A stretch of DNA of 38,891 bases from Chlorobium sp. (GCA_005862285.1 SZXW01000005.1:1-38891); one strand, 5' to 3'; counted from the stretch's first letter, positions 25,047-33,891 are shown. The notes: generated by a model not told the origin, from the letters alone. Made by a program: numbers and translations.

Positions 25047-25084
25047 AAAAGCCCTGTCCGTTCCCGGTTCAGGGCTTTTTTTAT
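25047..25084 (+). terminator. Rho-independent terminator
   Basis: AAAAGCCCTG (25047-25056) pairs perfectly with CAGGGCTTTT (25070-25079), running into a T tract. It ends the four-tRNA transcript 25 bases before pheT. Confidence 0.85.
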
Positions 25085-25109
25085 TCATGAATGCAGATTC
25101 TCCTGTCTT

Positions 25110-27521
25110 ATGAAAATATCTGTCAGCTGGCTTAAAGATTTTCTTCCTTCCCTTTCTTCCGATACTCCGGCTCTTGTTGAAAAACTCACCAATCTCGGCC
25201 TCGAGGTCGAGGATGTCATCGAGCAGCAGCCTCCCGACGAACTTGTGGTAGTGGGCAGAATCGAAGAGGTTCTTCCTCACCCCAATGCCGAACGCCTGAC
25301 TGTCTGCATTGTCGATACAGGCAAGGATGAACCGATTCAGGTTGTATGCGGAGCACCGAATGTCAGGGCGGGCATGCTTGTTCCGGTAGCACTGGTTAAC
25401 GCGAAGCTCGCCATTCCCGGCGGAGGGGACCATGTAATCAAAGCTTCGAAAATACGAGGTGAGCGTTCCTTCGGCATGATCTGTGCCGCCGACGAACTCG
25501 GGTTGTCCGACGATCATACGGGCGTCATGGAGCTTGACGCTTCATGCAGGATCGGTGAGCCGGTCGCAAATTTTCTCGAAGGCGGCACCGTGCTCGATAT
25601 TGCAGTCACTCCTAACAGGCCGGATGTGCTTTCACATCTCGGTGTCGCAAGAGAACTTGCCGGCGGGGAAGAGATAAGCTTTCCTCGGCGTCATGAGGTT
25701 GCATTTTCAAAATCCGGCCCTCTTGTCGATGTTGAGGATGCCGTGTCATGTCCCTATTATGCAGCGGTTGTCATAAAAGGCATCACTGTTGCCCCGTCAC
25801 CTGGATGGCTGTGCCGTAAACTGGAAAGCATAGGTCTGAGGCCGAAGAACAATATTGTCGATATCACGAACTATATCCTGCATGCTCTCGGCCAGCCCCT
25901 GCACGCGTTCGACCTCGGCAAGCTTGCAGAAAACCGTATAGTAGTAAGGAGCGATGTGCGTGCAGAGTTTGTCGCGATCAACCAGCAGATCTGCCAGGTC
26001 GAACCGGGAATGCCGGTTATATGCGATGCCGAGAAACCTGCGGCCCTCGCCGGAGTGATGGGTGGTCTTTATTCAGCAGTAAGCGAAACTACTACCGACA
26101 TCCTGCTCGAAGCTGCGTATTTCTCGCCTTCGATGATCCGCAAATCCGCCCGAAAAGCGGGTATTTCGTCCGATTCATCATACCGGTTCGAAAGGGGGGT
26201 CGATCCCTGCAACGTGAAGAGATCTGCGGAATGCGCAGTTGCGCTTATTCTCGAGCTTGCGGGAGGCCGTATCGAGGAAGCCCGTGAATGGGGTTCCGAA
26301 CCCGACGAGCTGCGAAAGGTTGTCCTGAGGCCTGCAAGAGTGAACGAATTGCTCGGGACCTCACTTGACGCTGCATCCATGACAGGTATGCTCAGCCGAA
26401 TAGGCTTCTCGGTTCTGGAATCTGGCGAAGAAGCCGTTACTTTTCAGGTGCCGTCCTTCAGGGTTGATGTTTTTCAGGAGATAGACCTTGTGGAGGATAT
26501 AGCCCGTCTGCACGGATATGACAATATCGTACCTTCAGACCAGATGGCTACAATCTATCCGCAATCCCGGAGTACTCCGGAGTTTTTCCCGGATTTTCTC
26601 CGTTCGGTCATGGTCGGGCTGAATTTCAGGGAGATCCTCACCAACCCGCTCATGAAACGCGAAGAAGCAGGATTGTTCAGCGATCGGCTGGTCGGTGTTC
26701 TCAATCCCATCAGCGAAGGTCTTGAAGTGCTCAGGCCGGGTCTGGTGCCGGGATTGCTGAAGGTCATCGCCCATAACATCAGGTACGGAAACAGGGATAT
26801 GAAGTTTTTCGAGCTTGCTCGTGGTTTCCGGAGTGCACCCGGTGAGGGCGGACAGGGGAGGTCCGGGCTCGAAGGTTTCAGTGAACAGGAATACCTTGTT
26901 ATCGGGATGACCGGAGGCCGTTTTCCAAGAAGCTGGAGCCAGCCTTCGGAAAAGGTTGATTTTTACGACGTTATGGGTGCTGTGGAGATGCTGCTGGAGA
27001 AACTGAATTTGCTTGATAAATCAACGGTGAATATTTATAATGAACAAACAGCAGGTATTGCTCTTTTAACGACCGCATCGGGAAAAAGCTTTTCCCATAA
27101 CCTTGGCACAGTAAGGCGGATTGATGCGGATTTATTGAGGGCATTCGATATCGGGCAGGATGTTTACGTGGCTGAAATTGATACGTCTGTGCTGGAACGT
27201 TGTTTCAATCCGGCAGTTATCTATGAGCCGCCTTCCAGATTTCCTGTTGTTCAGAGGGATATATCGCTTATTCTTCCGCAAGATGTTACCGTCAGGTCGC
27301 TTGTTGAACTTGTTCGTTCGAGCGATTCACTTATCAGGGATGTCTGCGTTTTCGATCTTTTCGAGCGCAAAGACAGTGAAGGAGGGGAACGCAGTGTCGC
27401 GCTCTCCTTTGACATCGCCGATCATGCGGGAACGCTTCAGGATGACAGGATCAGCGATATTCTTTTAAAAGTCGGCAGCAATGCCGTGAGTAAGCTTGGT
27501 GCGGTAATTCGACAAGTCTGA
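25110..27521 (+). CDS. pheT: Phenylalanyl-tRNA synthetase beta subunit
   Basis: 803 residues, normal length. In order: the N-terminal MKISVSWLKDFLPSL, an EMAP-like tRNA-binding domain (about 40-150, with VCGAPNVRAGMLVPVA), the B3/B4 editing region with ITNYILHALGQPLHAFD, the B5 region (about 400-480, with FQEIDLVEDIARLHGYDN) and the C-terminal anticodon-binding FDX-ACB domain (about 705-803, starting PPSRFPVVQRDISLI). It pairs with PheS, whose gene is not in this window. It is followed closely by the coiled-coil gene and zapA, a common pheT-zapA arrangement, so the three probably form an operon. No strong ribosome site precedes the ATG. Confidence 0.97.
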   Translation: MKISVSWLKDFLPSLSSDTPALVEKLTNLGLEVEDVIEQQPPDELVVVGRIEEVLPHPNAERLTVCIVDTGKDEPIQVVCGAPNVRAGMLVPVALVNAKLAIPGGGDHVIKASKIRGERSFGMICAADELGLSDDHTGVMELDASCRIGEPVANFLEGGTVLDIAVTPNRPDVLSHLGVARELAGGEEISFPRRHEVAFSKSGPLVDVEDAVSCPYYAAVVIKGITVAPSPGWLCRKLESIGLRPKNNIVDITNYILHALGQPLHAFDLGKLAENRIVVRSDVRAEFVAINQQICQVEPGMPVICDAEKPAALAGVMGGLYSAVSETTTDILLEAAYFSPSMIRKSARKAGISSDSSYRFERGVDPCNVKRSAECAVALILELAGGRIEEAREWGSEPDELRKVVLRPARVNELLGTSLDAASMTGMLSRIGFSVLESGEEAVTFQVPSFRVDVFQEIDLVEDIARLHGYDNIVPSDQMATIYPQSRSTPEFFPDFLRSVMVGLNFREILTNPLMKREEAGLFSDRLVGVLNPISEGLEVLRPGLVPGLLKVIAHNIRYGNRDMKFFELARGFRSAPGEGGQGRSGLEGFSEQEYLVIGMTGGRFPRSWSQPSEKVDFYDVMGAVEMLLEKLNLLDKSTVNIYNEQTAGIALLTTASGKSFSHNLGTVRRIDADLLRAFDIGQDVYVAEIDTSVLERCFNPAVIYEPPSRFPVVQRDISLILPQDVTVRSLVELVRSSDSLIRDVCVFDLFERKDSEGGERSVALSFDIADHAGTLQDDRISDILLKVGSNAVSKLGAVIRQV

Positions 27522-27534
27522 TACTCTTTGTTCT

Positions 27535-27837
27535 ATGCGGGATTCTGATGGGCAAAACAACAAGGCAGAGATCAATCATCTTGAGGATAATATAGAGAAC
27601 CTCATTACAAGGTTGAACGACTGCCGTAAGGAAAACGAGTTATTGCGATCTGAACTGACAAGTCTGCAGAATATCTTAAGGTCATGCAAACTTCCCGGAA
27701 GCCTTGGAACTGCCGTAACTGATACGGAAGTTGTTTCCGGAGGTATCGAATATGCAGAAAAAATGCAGGTGAAACAGAAACTCCTCATGCTGTTGCAGAA
27801 GATAGAGATGGAGTTCAGGAACAATCAGGCCTTGTAG
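27535..27837 (+). CDS. Short coiled-coil protein between pheT and zapA (ZapB-like?)
   Basis: 100 residues. Residues about 8-52 form a heptad-patterned coiled coil (INHLEDNIENLITRLNDC, then ENELLRSELTSLQNIL), and a second helix lies at about 75-98. It begins 13 bases after pheT and ends nine before zapA, so the three are co-transcribed. Position and shape suggest a division-associated coiled-coil protein like ZapB, but sequence identity to ZapB is not evident and the role is inferred from context. Confidence 0.7.
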   Translation: MRDSDGQNNKAEINHLEDNIENLITRLNDCRKENELLRSELTSLQNILRSCKLPGSLGTAVTDTEVVSGGIEYAEKMQVKQKLLMLLQKIEMEFRNNQAL

Positions 27838-27846
27838 AGTGACGAG

Positions 27847-28110
27847 ATGGAGAAAATTGAAGTAAATGTTTATGGAGACAACTATCCTTTAAGGGTCGAG
27901 AGACGGGAAGTGACCGAAAAGGCTGCCCGGGAGGTTGATGGTGTCATGCGGCTTTTTGCCGATAAGGCACCGACTTACCAGCCGGTCAAGCTTGCGGTAC
28001 TTGCCGCGATTTCATTTGCCGAAAAAAAAATCGAACTTGAAGAGGAAATTGTGCTGTTGAATCAAAAAATTTCCCGGCTGAACAATTTGATTGGGCAAAA
28101 TCTCCAGTAA
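27847..28110 (+). CDS. zapA: Cell division protein ZapA
   Basis: 87 residues, usual length. The N-terminal globular part has the family pattern VNVYGDNYPLRVE and KAAREVDGVMRLFA, followed by KLAVLAAISFAEK and a C-terminal coiled coil (IELEEEIVLLNQKISRLNNL). ZapA crosslinks FtsZ filaments at the division ring. The following RNA at about 28183 recalls the zapA-ssrS order known in other bacteria. Confidence 0.9.
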   Translation: MEKIEVNVYGDNYPLRVERREVTEKAAREVDGVMRLFADKAPTYQPVKLAVLAAISFAEKKIELEEEIVLLNQKISRLNNLIGQNLQ

Positions 28111-28182
28111 ACGTTTACATTAAAGTAGAAGAAATATCCGCACCAGTTGATTGGGGTGTATTGTAAGTAAAAGAACTAACAC

Positions 28183-28349
28183 TTTAGAACAGGGAGCCCA
28201 AACTCTTCTTTTTGATTGCAGGCCTTGGTGGGTTTCTCCAGCTTCATGCAGGGAGCGATTCATGGATGATGGCAACATGGTCCCATTGGAAGCAAAAAAT
28301 CTGAAGGAGGTACCCACCGTGTCACACGGGTTCTTGAATCTTACACACC
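28183..28349 (+). ncRNA. ssrS: Candidate 6S RNA (SsrS)
   Basis: The region between zapA and rny can fold as a 6S-like rod. The closing stem is GAGCCC with GGGTTC. A large central bubble follows, whose 3' strand carries the mini-hairpin GTGTCACAC. Then GGTGGGTTTCTCC pairs with GGAGGTACCCACC, and a terminal arm runs from GCTTC to GAAGC. A terminator follows. Location next to zapA is the classical site of ssrS. 6S RNA binds the housekeeping RNA polymerase holoenzyme. The call rests on structure and position, not on a covariance search; a short open frame across it (28151-28393) is not gene-like. Confidence 0.6.
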
Positions 28350-28372
28350 CCGCCCATGGTGCGGATTTTTTT
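28350..28372 (+). terminator. Rho-independent terminator after the 6S-like RNA
   Basis: CCGC (28350-28353) and GCGG (28361-28364) close on CCATGGT and are followed by ATTTTTTTTG. The stem is short but the T tract is long. Confidence 0.6.
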
Positions 28373-28430
28373 TGTTTAATAGTGTGCTCATGATACTAAG
28401 AAGAGCACAAAAATGGAGGTACCTCTACTG

Positions 28431-30005
28431 ATGAACATTGTTATAAACCTGTTATTACTTGTCAGCGCATCATGTATTTTTTTCGCAGCAGGTTTTTTTA
28501 TCGGCCGTTTTTTCCTTGAACGAATAGGCACGACAAAAGTTCTCGAAGCTGAAGAACGAGCGGTGCAGATTGTACAGGAGGCTCAGAAAGAAGCCAACGA
28601 CTACAAGGAGCTGAAAGTCAGCGAAGTTAACCAGGAATGGAAAAAGAAGAGGCGGGAATTTGACCAGGAAGTCGTTATCAAGAACAACAAGTTCAACCAG
28701 CTGCAGAAGCAGATCCAGCAGCGCGAAGGCCAACTGAAAAAACAGAGTCAGGACCTCAGGGACACAGAAAGGAAGCTGCAGGAACAGCGCAAGGAGATCG
28801 AGCAGACCATGGAACTCGTGAAAGTTCGCTCTTCTGATCTGGAACGTATAATTCTCGAACAGAATCAGCGCCTTGAAAGCATCAGCAACCTTCAGGCCGA
28901 AGAAGCAAGGCAGATGCTTATCGACAACATGATAGCGAAAGCCAAGGAAGAAGCTACCGAGACTATTCACCGGATTCACGAGGATGTGGAGCAGAAAGCC
29001 GGCCGGCTTGCGGAGAAAACGCTGCTTACCGCAATCCAGAGGATTTCTTTCGAACAGGCGACGGAAAATGCCCTCTCTGTGGTCCATATCCAGAGTGACG
29101 AACTCAAGGGCAGGATTATCGGGCGTGAAGGCCGCAATATCAAGGCTTTTGAAAATGCTACCGGCGTCGATATCATTGTTGACGATACTCCCGAGGTCGT
29201 GATCCTCTCCTGTTTCGATCCACTGCGCCGTGAGCTTGCCAAGCTGACACTGCAGAAACTTCTCATCGACGGCATCATCCATCCCGTTGCAATCGAAAAA
29301 GCGTTCGAGGATGCAAAAAAGGAGATCGACGACGTGATCATGAGTTCCGGTGAGGAGGTGCTTTCCTCTTTGCAGATCACCGACATTCCTACCGAGCTTG
29401 TTTCACTCATCGGACAGATGAAATTCCATACGGTTTACGGCCAGAACCTTCTTCAGCACAGCAGGGAGGTCGCCATGCTTTCCGGTCTGATGGCCGCCGA
29501 GCTGAAGCTCGATGCACGTCTTGCCAAACGGGCCGGTCTTCTGCATGACATCGGTTTGGTCCTGCCTGAAAGCGAAACCCCGCATGCCGTCACCGGTATG
29601 AATTTTCTCAGGAAGTTCAATGAATCTGCCGTTGTGCTCAATGCAATCGGCGCTCATCATGGCGATATGGAGAAAGAATCGCCGATTGCTGACCTTGTCG
29701 AAGCGGCGAACGTCATTTCACTCTCAAGGCCAGGTGCAAGGGGTGCGGTTACAGCCGACGGCAACGTCAAGCGGCTCGAAAGCCTTGAAGAGATTGCCAA
29801 AGGTTTTCCCGGTGTTCTGAAAACCTATGCATTGCAGGCCGGCCGGGAGATCAGGGTTATTGTCGAAGGGGATAACGTAAGCGATTCGCAGGCCGATATG
29901 CTTGCTCACGACATCGCAAACAAGATCGAGTCCGAAGTACAGTATCCCGGTCAGATAAAAGTATCCATCGTCCGGGAAAAACGGTCTATCGCCTACGCGA
30001 AATAG
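28431..30005 (+). CDS. rny: Ribonuclease Y
   Basis: 524 residues from the ATG at 28431. GGAGGT lies ten bases upstream, inside an alternative frame extension starting at 28413 that I reject. Domains in order: an N-terminal membrane helix (about 3-25), a long coiled coil (about 40-205), a KH domain (LKGRIIGREGRNIKAFENAT near 225-245) and an HD domain with LLHDIGLVLPES as its metal-binding core. It is the membrane-bound endoribonuclease that starts mRNA decay in bacteria without RNase E as main enzyme. It is followed by a terminator at 30012. Confidence 0.95.
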   Translation: MNIVINLLLLVSASCIFFAAGFFIGRFFLERIGTTKVLEAEERAVQIVQEAQKEANDYKELKVSEVNQEWKKKRREFDQEVVIKNNKFNQLQKQIQQREGQLKKQSQDLRDTERKLQEQRKEIEQTMELVKVRSSDLERIILEQNQRLESISNLQAEEARQMLIDNMIAKAKEEATETIHRIHEDVEQKAGRLAEKTLLTAIQRISFEQATENALSVVHIQSDELKGRIIGREGRNIKAFENATGVDIIVDDTPEVVILSCFDPLRRELAKLTLQKLLIDGIIHPVAIEKAFEDAKKEIDDVIMSSGEEVLSSLQITDIPTELVSLIGQMKFHTVYGQNLLQHSREVAMLSGLMAAELKLDARLAKRAGLLHDIGLVLPESETPHAVTGMNFLRKFNESAVVLNAIGAHHGDMEKESPIADLVEAANVISLSRPGARGAVTADGNVKRLESLEEIAKGFPGVLKTYALQAGREIRVIVEGDNVSDSQADMLAHDIANKIESEVQYPGQIKVSIVREKRSIAYAK

Positions 30006-30011
30006 AACTTG

Positions 30012-30049
30012 ACGAGGCTGGCTCAGATGCAAAATTGAGTCAGCCTCGT
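30012..30049. terminator. Terminator between rny and hisB
   Basis: ACGAGGCTG-CTCA pairs with TGAG-CAGCCTCGT with one mismatch, around GATGCAAAAT, and is followed by TCTTT. It lies between the convergent rny and hisB genes and can serve both. Confidence 0.65.
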
Positions 30050-30093
30050 TCTTTGATATGACTGTTCGGACCGATCGGTCATATCGGTCATAT

Positions 30094-30696
30094 TTACAGC
30101 ATGCCCTTGGTCGAGGGGATGGCGGTGCCTGTGATAGCTACAGCATCTCTCATAGCATAAGCAAACGATTTGAAGAGTCCCTCGATCTTGTGGTGAGTGT
30201 TCTGTCCCTCGAGGATTTTCAGGTGTATGTTGGCTTTCATGCTTCCCGACAGCGATACGAAAAAATGTTCCACCATTTCAGTTGAAAAGCCCTGGACAAC
30301 GGAGCGGCGGAATTCTGCGCTGAACACACAGTAGCTTCTTCCTCCAAGATCGAGAGCGCATCGGGCGAGAGCCTCGTCCATCGGAATGATTGCCCATCCA
30401 TACCTGCGGATACCCTTCTTGTCGCCAAGGGCCTTCGTGATTGCATCGCCAAGCACGATCGCTATGTCTTCAACCGTGTGATGATCATCGACATCGAGGT
30501 CGCCCTTGCACTGCAGTGAAAGATCGAAACCTGAATGACGGCTGAAATTGACGAGCATATGGTCAAGAAACACCACACCTGAATTGACGGTGCTTTTACC
30601 TGAACCGTCAAGGGTTACCGTTACGGTGATATCGGTTTCTTTCGTGGTTCTCTGCACAGTTGCGGTACGTGCGGCACCGGTTACTTTTGATGGCAT
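30094..30696 (-). CDS. hisB: Imidazoleglycerol-phosphate dehydratase
   Basis: 200 residues from the ATG at 30696, matching the family's usual length of about 195-200. A frame reaching 30813 would add 39 unrelated residues. Metal-binding His motifs are present: [39 protein letters not shown] and [20 protein letters not shown]. It dehydrates IGP to imidazole-acetol phosphate in histidine synthesis. It lacks the phosphatase domain fused in enterobacteria. No other his gene is near. The ribosome site is weak. Confidence 0.95.
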   Translation of the reverse strand: MPSKVTGAARTATVQRTTKETDITVTVTLDGSGKSTVNSGVVFLDHMLVNFSRHSGFDLSLQCKGDLDVDDHHTVEDIAIVLGDAITKALGDKKGIRRYGWAIIPMDEALARCALDLGGRSYCVFSAEFRRSVVQGFSTEMVEHFFVSLSGSMKANIHLKILEGQNTHHKIEGLFKSFAYAMRDAVAITGTAIPSTKGML

Positions 30697-31077
30697 CTGA
30701 TCGAGTCCGGATAAATTGATTGGCGGCCTTTTATTTGAATACATTGATAAAGCTGCCCTGCAACAAGTAGTTAAATGTAAAGAAAAATATGCAAATGAAC
30801 CTCCTACGGTCACAAGCGGTTGCTACTGCAGAGGAAGGCCCGGAGATCGTTTCACGCGAACATGGGCCGGTAGGGTCAGTTATCCTGAAAATCATGGTCT
30901 ATTTGCCAGGTTTTTTTGCTGATTTTTCGTCTGCCTCAAATTAAATAGTTACATTTAAACAAGTTCAGAGAAGTAAACGATTATCGTCCATCCGGATGCA
31001 AGATATTTCCGTGCTTGTCTCATGATTTTTCATGATGGCTTCATGATTTTCATAACATATTTCAGATAGGAACCGAT
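30697..31077. other. Divergent intergenic region with phased TCATGA sites
   Basis: Between hisB and the ABC operon. TCATGA occurs three times, at 31020, 31030 and 31041, one helical turn apart and ending 32 bases before the first ABC gene. Upstream there is mostly A/T-rich DNA, with a GC-rich stretch near 30820-30880 that shows no clear stem. No gene is supported here. Confidence 0.5.
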
Positions 31078-31878
31078 ATGAGGTGTTATGTCCTGAGGTC
31101 ATTGATGATTTTTTTCTTTGTTACAAGTGTTTGCATATTATCCGGCTGCAGCAAGCGGGAAAATATTACAAACGGTGACCAGCTTGACGGGAAGGAATTT
31201 GCTGTTCTTGCAGGAAGTGTCTGCGACAAACTTGCACTGCAGAAATTTCCCAATGCAAGGTTCCAGTATTTCAATAGTGTCGCTGATGAGGTGCTTGCCC
31301 TTCAGTCAGGTAAAGTCGATGCCATTTCCCTTGATGAACCTATTCTCAGAGTGATAGCGGCAAGAACTCCGGAGTTGAAACTGCTGCCGGAACTTATATC
31401 CAGCGACCGGTATGGATATGCCGTCAGTCTCGCAAATCAGGAGCTGAAAGAGGAGATTGACCTGACGGTTAAAGAACTGAAGGCCAATGGAGCGTATAAT
31501 GAAATGCTTCACCGTTGGTTTTCCCGGAGCGGCAGACAGTCTGTGATGCCTGATATTCAGTCTGACGGAAAAAACGGTGTTTTGCGGTTGGGAACTGCAC
31601 CTGTTACCGAGCCCTTCTCCTATGTTGACGGGTCCGGAAACATTGTCGGGTTTGATATTGAAATGGCAAAACATGTCGCTCAAAGACTTCACAGGAATCT
31701 TGAAGTTGTAAATATGGATTTTGGTGCGTTGATTCCGTCACTTGCAGCTGGAAAAGTCGATATGATCGGGGCCTGTATCATCATTACTGACGAACGGGCA
31801 AAAAAAGTGCTGTTTTCTGAACCGTATTACACCGGAGGAATCGGTGTCATGGTCAGAGATCAGAAAACGGTTCAGTAA
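31078..31878 (+). CDS. Lipoprotein with circularly permuted family-3 solute-binding domain (copy 1)
   Basis: 266 residues. Residues 1-24 are a lipoprotein signal with lipobox LSGC (Cys24). Residues about 38-148 match the C-terminal portion of a family-3 binding protein (GKEFAVLAGSVCDKLA, VDAISLDEPIL, then ELKANGAYNEMLHRWF, the normal end). After a linker, residues 167-262 match the normal N-terminal half (LRLGTAPVTEPFSYVDG, GFDIEMAK, IITDERAKKVLFSEPYY). The order is therefore reversed relative to GlnH or HisJ. D86 and R240 fall at the positions that contact the amino and carboxyl groups of amino-acid ligands. It leads an apparent operon with the ATPase that follows, 90 bases away. Ligand unknown. 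Confidence 0.85.
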   Translation: MRCYVLRSLMIFFFVTSVCILSGCSKRENITNGDQLDGKEFAVLAGSVCDKLALQKFPNARFQYFNSVADEVLALQSGKVDAISLDEPILRVIAARTPELKLLPELISSDRYGYAVSLANQELKEEIDLTVKELKANGAYNEMLHRWFSRSGRQSVMPDIQSDGKNGVLRLGTAPVTEPFSYVDGSGNIVGFDIEMAKHVAQRLHRNLEVVNMDFGALIPSLAAGKVDMIGACIIITDERAKKVLFSEPYYTGGIGVMVRDQKTVQ

Positions 31879-31968
31879 ATTGTGACTATGGACTTTTGTC
31901 TGTTCTGCGATATTCAGGGATCCTGACGGAAGTCAAACAATATTCACAGGAAACAAGCCTTTCAGCTG

Positions 31969-33060
31969 ATGATAAAGATTGAACATCTATCAAAAAATTT
32001 CGGTTCTCTCTCCGTGCTAAGGGATATTTCAGTCGAAATCAAGGAAGGTGAAGTCATTTCGATCATAGGTCCTTCCGGAGCCGGTAAAAGTACGTTTCTC
32101 CGATGTATCAACCTTCTTGACCGACCAAGCAGCGGTTCAATATTGATAAAAGGGATCAATATCCTCGATCCGAAAATCGATGTGGCCAAAGTCAGACAGA
32201 AAATGAACATGGTTTTCCAGGCGTTCAATCTGTTTGCCCATATTTCTGTACTTGAAAACCTTACCATCGCCCCGATGAAGCTTCTCGGCAAAAGCCGGGA
32301 ATCTGCAGAGAAGAAAGCCCATGAACTTCTCAATCTTGTAGGTCTAAGTGATAAAGCCGGCTCATACCCTGACGAGCTTTCGGGTGGCCAGAAACAGCGC
32401 GTCGCGATTGCTCGATGTCTTGCAATGGAACCGGAGGTGATTTTATTTGATGAGCCGACCTCAGCGCTCGATCCGACAATGATCAACGAGGTGCTGTCCG
32501 TTATCCGCCGGCTTGCCCGACAGGGACTGACTATGCTGATTGTTACTCATGAATTGGATTTCGCGAAGGATGTTTCCTCACGGGTATTCTATCTGGACGA
32601 GGGGGGCATTTACGAGGACGGCACCCCCCGGCAAATCTTCGAAAATCCGCAAAAAGAAAAGACAAAGGCATTTATCAAAAAACAGGAAAGTTTTTATCAG
32701 CATATCGTTTCATCGAATTACGACCTTTATGCACTCATTGCCGAAGTGGACTGTTTCTGCAGCAGACTGATGGTAAATGTGCAATCACGAAAGAACCTTA
32801 TGGTTCTGATCGAAGAGGTGCTGCAGCTTTTCAGAAAGTCAACCTTATCGTTTCCGCTTGACATGACGGTCAACTACGAAGAAAAAACCGAAATGCTCGA
32901 GCTTCTGTTTGAAGCGCCTCCGGGTTCCGTCAACCCCATGCTTACTGAGTCCGGAGATAACGGTTCAGCTCTTCCGGCTATCGAATCCCGCCTGCAGAGC
33001 CAGGAGTACCGGCAACTTGGCGGAAGGAACAGATTGAGCCTCTATCTTAAAAAACCTTAA
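31969..33060 (+). CDS. Amino-acid-type ABC ATPase with degenerate RsbW-like C-terminal domain
   Basis: 363 residues, about 120 longer than a GlnQ-type ATPase. Walker A GPSGAGKST (34-42), Q-loop VFQAFNLF, signature LSGGQKQR (137-144), Walker B VILFDEP (157-163) and H-loop THE (193-195) are all intact. Residues about 248-360 resemble, by eye, the RsbW-like kinase encoded two genes downstream: YDLYALIAEV against EKLYLL, VLIEEVLQLF against LAVEEAFVNI, and a closing GRNRLSLYL against GSNVLTLKF. The kinase's Asn (N box) and DxG residues are replaced, so this tail probably does not bind ATP. It could be the docking site for the STAS protein or the kinase, which is inference. Confidence 0.88.
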   Translation: MIKIEHLSKNFGSLSVLRDISVEIKEGEVISIIGPSGAGKSTFLRCINLLDRPSSGSILIKGINILDPKIDVAKVRQKMNMVFQAFNLFAHISVLENLTIAPMKLLGKSRESAEKKAHELLNLVGLSDKAGSYPDELSGGQKQRVAIARCLAMEPEVILFDEPTSALDPTMINEVLSVIRRLARQGLTMLIVTHELDFAKDVSSRVFYLDEGGIYEDGTPRQIFENPQKEKTKAFIKKQESFYQHIVSSNYDLYALIAEVDCFCSRLMVNVQSRKNLMVLIEEVLQLFRKSTLSFPLDMTVNYEEKTEMLELLFEAPPGSVNPMLTESGDNGSALPAIESRLQSQEYRQLGGRNRLSLYLKKP

Positions 33061-33076
33061 TAAAAAAGAACAGGGA

Positions 33077-33415
33077 ATGATCATACAGACTGTCAGAGAA
33101 TCCGCGGCTATGGTTGTCTCACTTTCAGGAAGACTGGATACCGTTACCGCACCCGACTACGAAAAAAAATTCGATGAACTGATCTCCAGGGAGGAAATCA
33201 ATTTCGTTGTCGATTTCGACAAGCTTGAATACATAAGCAGCGCCGGTCTAAGGGTGATTCTTGCCACGTCAAGGCGTATCAAGGGTAAAAACGGAAAAAT
33301 CCACCTTGCCAATATCAGCGGAAATGTAAAGGAAGTTTTCGAAATGTCAGGTTTTGCAGGTATTTTTCCGGTTTACGGCACAGTTGCCGAGGCACTGAAA
33401 ATGATAACAGGGTGA
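33077..33415 (+). CDS. STAS-domain protein (anti-anti-sigma / RsbV-like)
   Basis: 112 residues, one STAS domain: VVSLSGRLDTVTAPDYEK at the N-terminus, VVDFDKLEYISSAGLRVIL in the middle, and a C-terminal GTVAEALKMI. Ser55 in the ISSAGLR loop aligns with the serine phosphorylated in RsbV and SpoIIAA. A CAGGGA ribosome site precedes the ATG. Its stop is immediately followed by the ATG of the kinase-like gene, implying coupled synthesis of a STAS/kinase pair. Lying inside an ABC operon, it may control the transporter or a sigma factor; no sigma factor gene is in the operon. Confidence 0.88.
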   Translation: MIIQTVRESAAMVVSLSGRLDTVTAPDYEKKFDELISREEINFVVDFDKLEYISSAGLRVILATSRRIKGKNGKIHLANISGNVKEVFEMSGFAGIFPVYGTVAEALKMITG

Positions 33416-33844
33416 ATGACGTGTTCACTGTCTGAAATCACGATATCGGCAGATCTCGAAAAGCTTTATCTATTGAACGGATTTATCGTGCACTACGCTG
33501 AAGCTTCGGGTTGCGATATGACCGGAATAAACAGGGTTCTCCTTGCTGTCGAGGAAGCTTTTGTAAATATCTGCAGATACGCATACCCCGGGCACAAAGG
33601 CGAAGTCACTGTTTCGTGCTGTCTGGAAAACGGATCACTGGTAGTTGTATTTGCCGATAAAGGAATTCCGTTCAACATGCTCTCTGTTCCCGATCCCGAT
33701 ATATCAATTGGTATGGATGAACGATCTCCCGGAGGTCTCGGGATACATTTCATACGGAAGCTGACAAGCAGTGTCTTGTACAGCCGGGAAAACGGAAGCA
33801 ATGTTCTGACGCTGAAATTCAGCTGTATCAGGACAACAGAATGA
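33416..33844 (+). CDS. RsbW-like serine kinase / anti-sigma factor (HATPase_c_2)
   Basis: 142 residues. N box AVEEAFVNICRYAY has E46-E47 and N51, the G1 box is ADKGIPFN (D81, G83) and the G2 region SPGGLGIHFI, so all nucleotide-binding motifs of RsbW/SpoIIAB-type kinases are present. ENGSNVLTLKF closes the fold. The ATG directly follows the STAS stop codon, so translation is coupled. Family members phosphorylate a STAS partner and bind a sigma factor or other target. No PP2C phosphatase that would reverse this is found in the window. Confidence 0.88.
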   Translation: MTCSLSEITISADLEKLYLLNGFIVHYAEASGCDMTGINRVLLAVEEAFVNICRYAYPGHKGEVTVSCCLENGSLVVVFADKGIPFNMLSVPDPDISIGMDERSPGGLGIHFIRKLTSSVLYSRENGSNVLTLKFSCIRTTE

Positions 33845-33891
33845 ATCATACCTGATTAATTACAAACACAATCATGAAAAACGAGGAACCC

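Noticed and set aside
28151-28393. An 80-codon frame between zapA and rny
   Set aside because: It overlaps a strongly folded RNA-like region ending in a terminator, and its translation has no recognisable pattern.
30697-30813. 39-residue N-terminal extension of HisB
   Set aside because: It exceeds the usual family length and has no family similarity; the internal ATG fits known IGP dehydratases.
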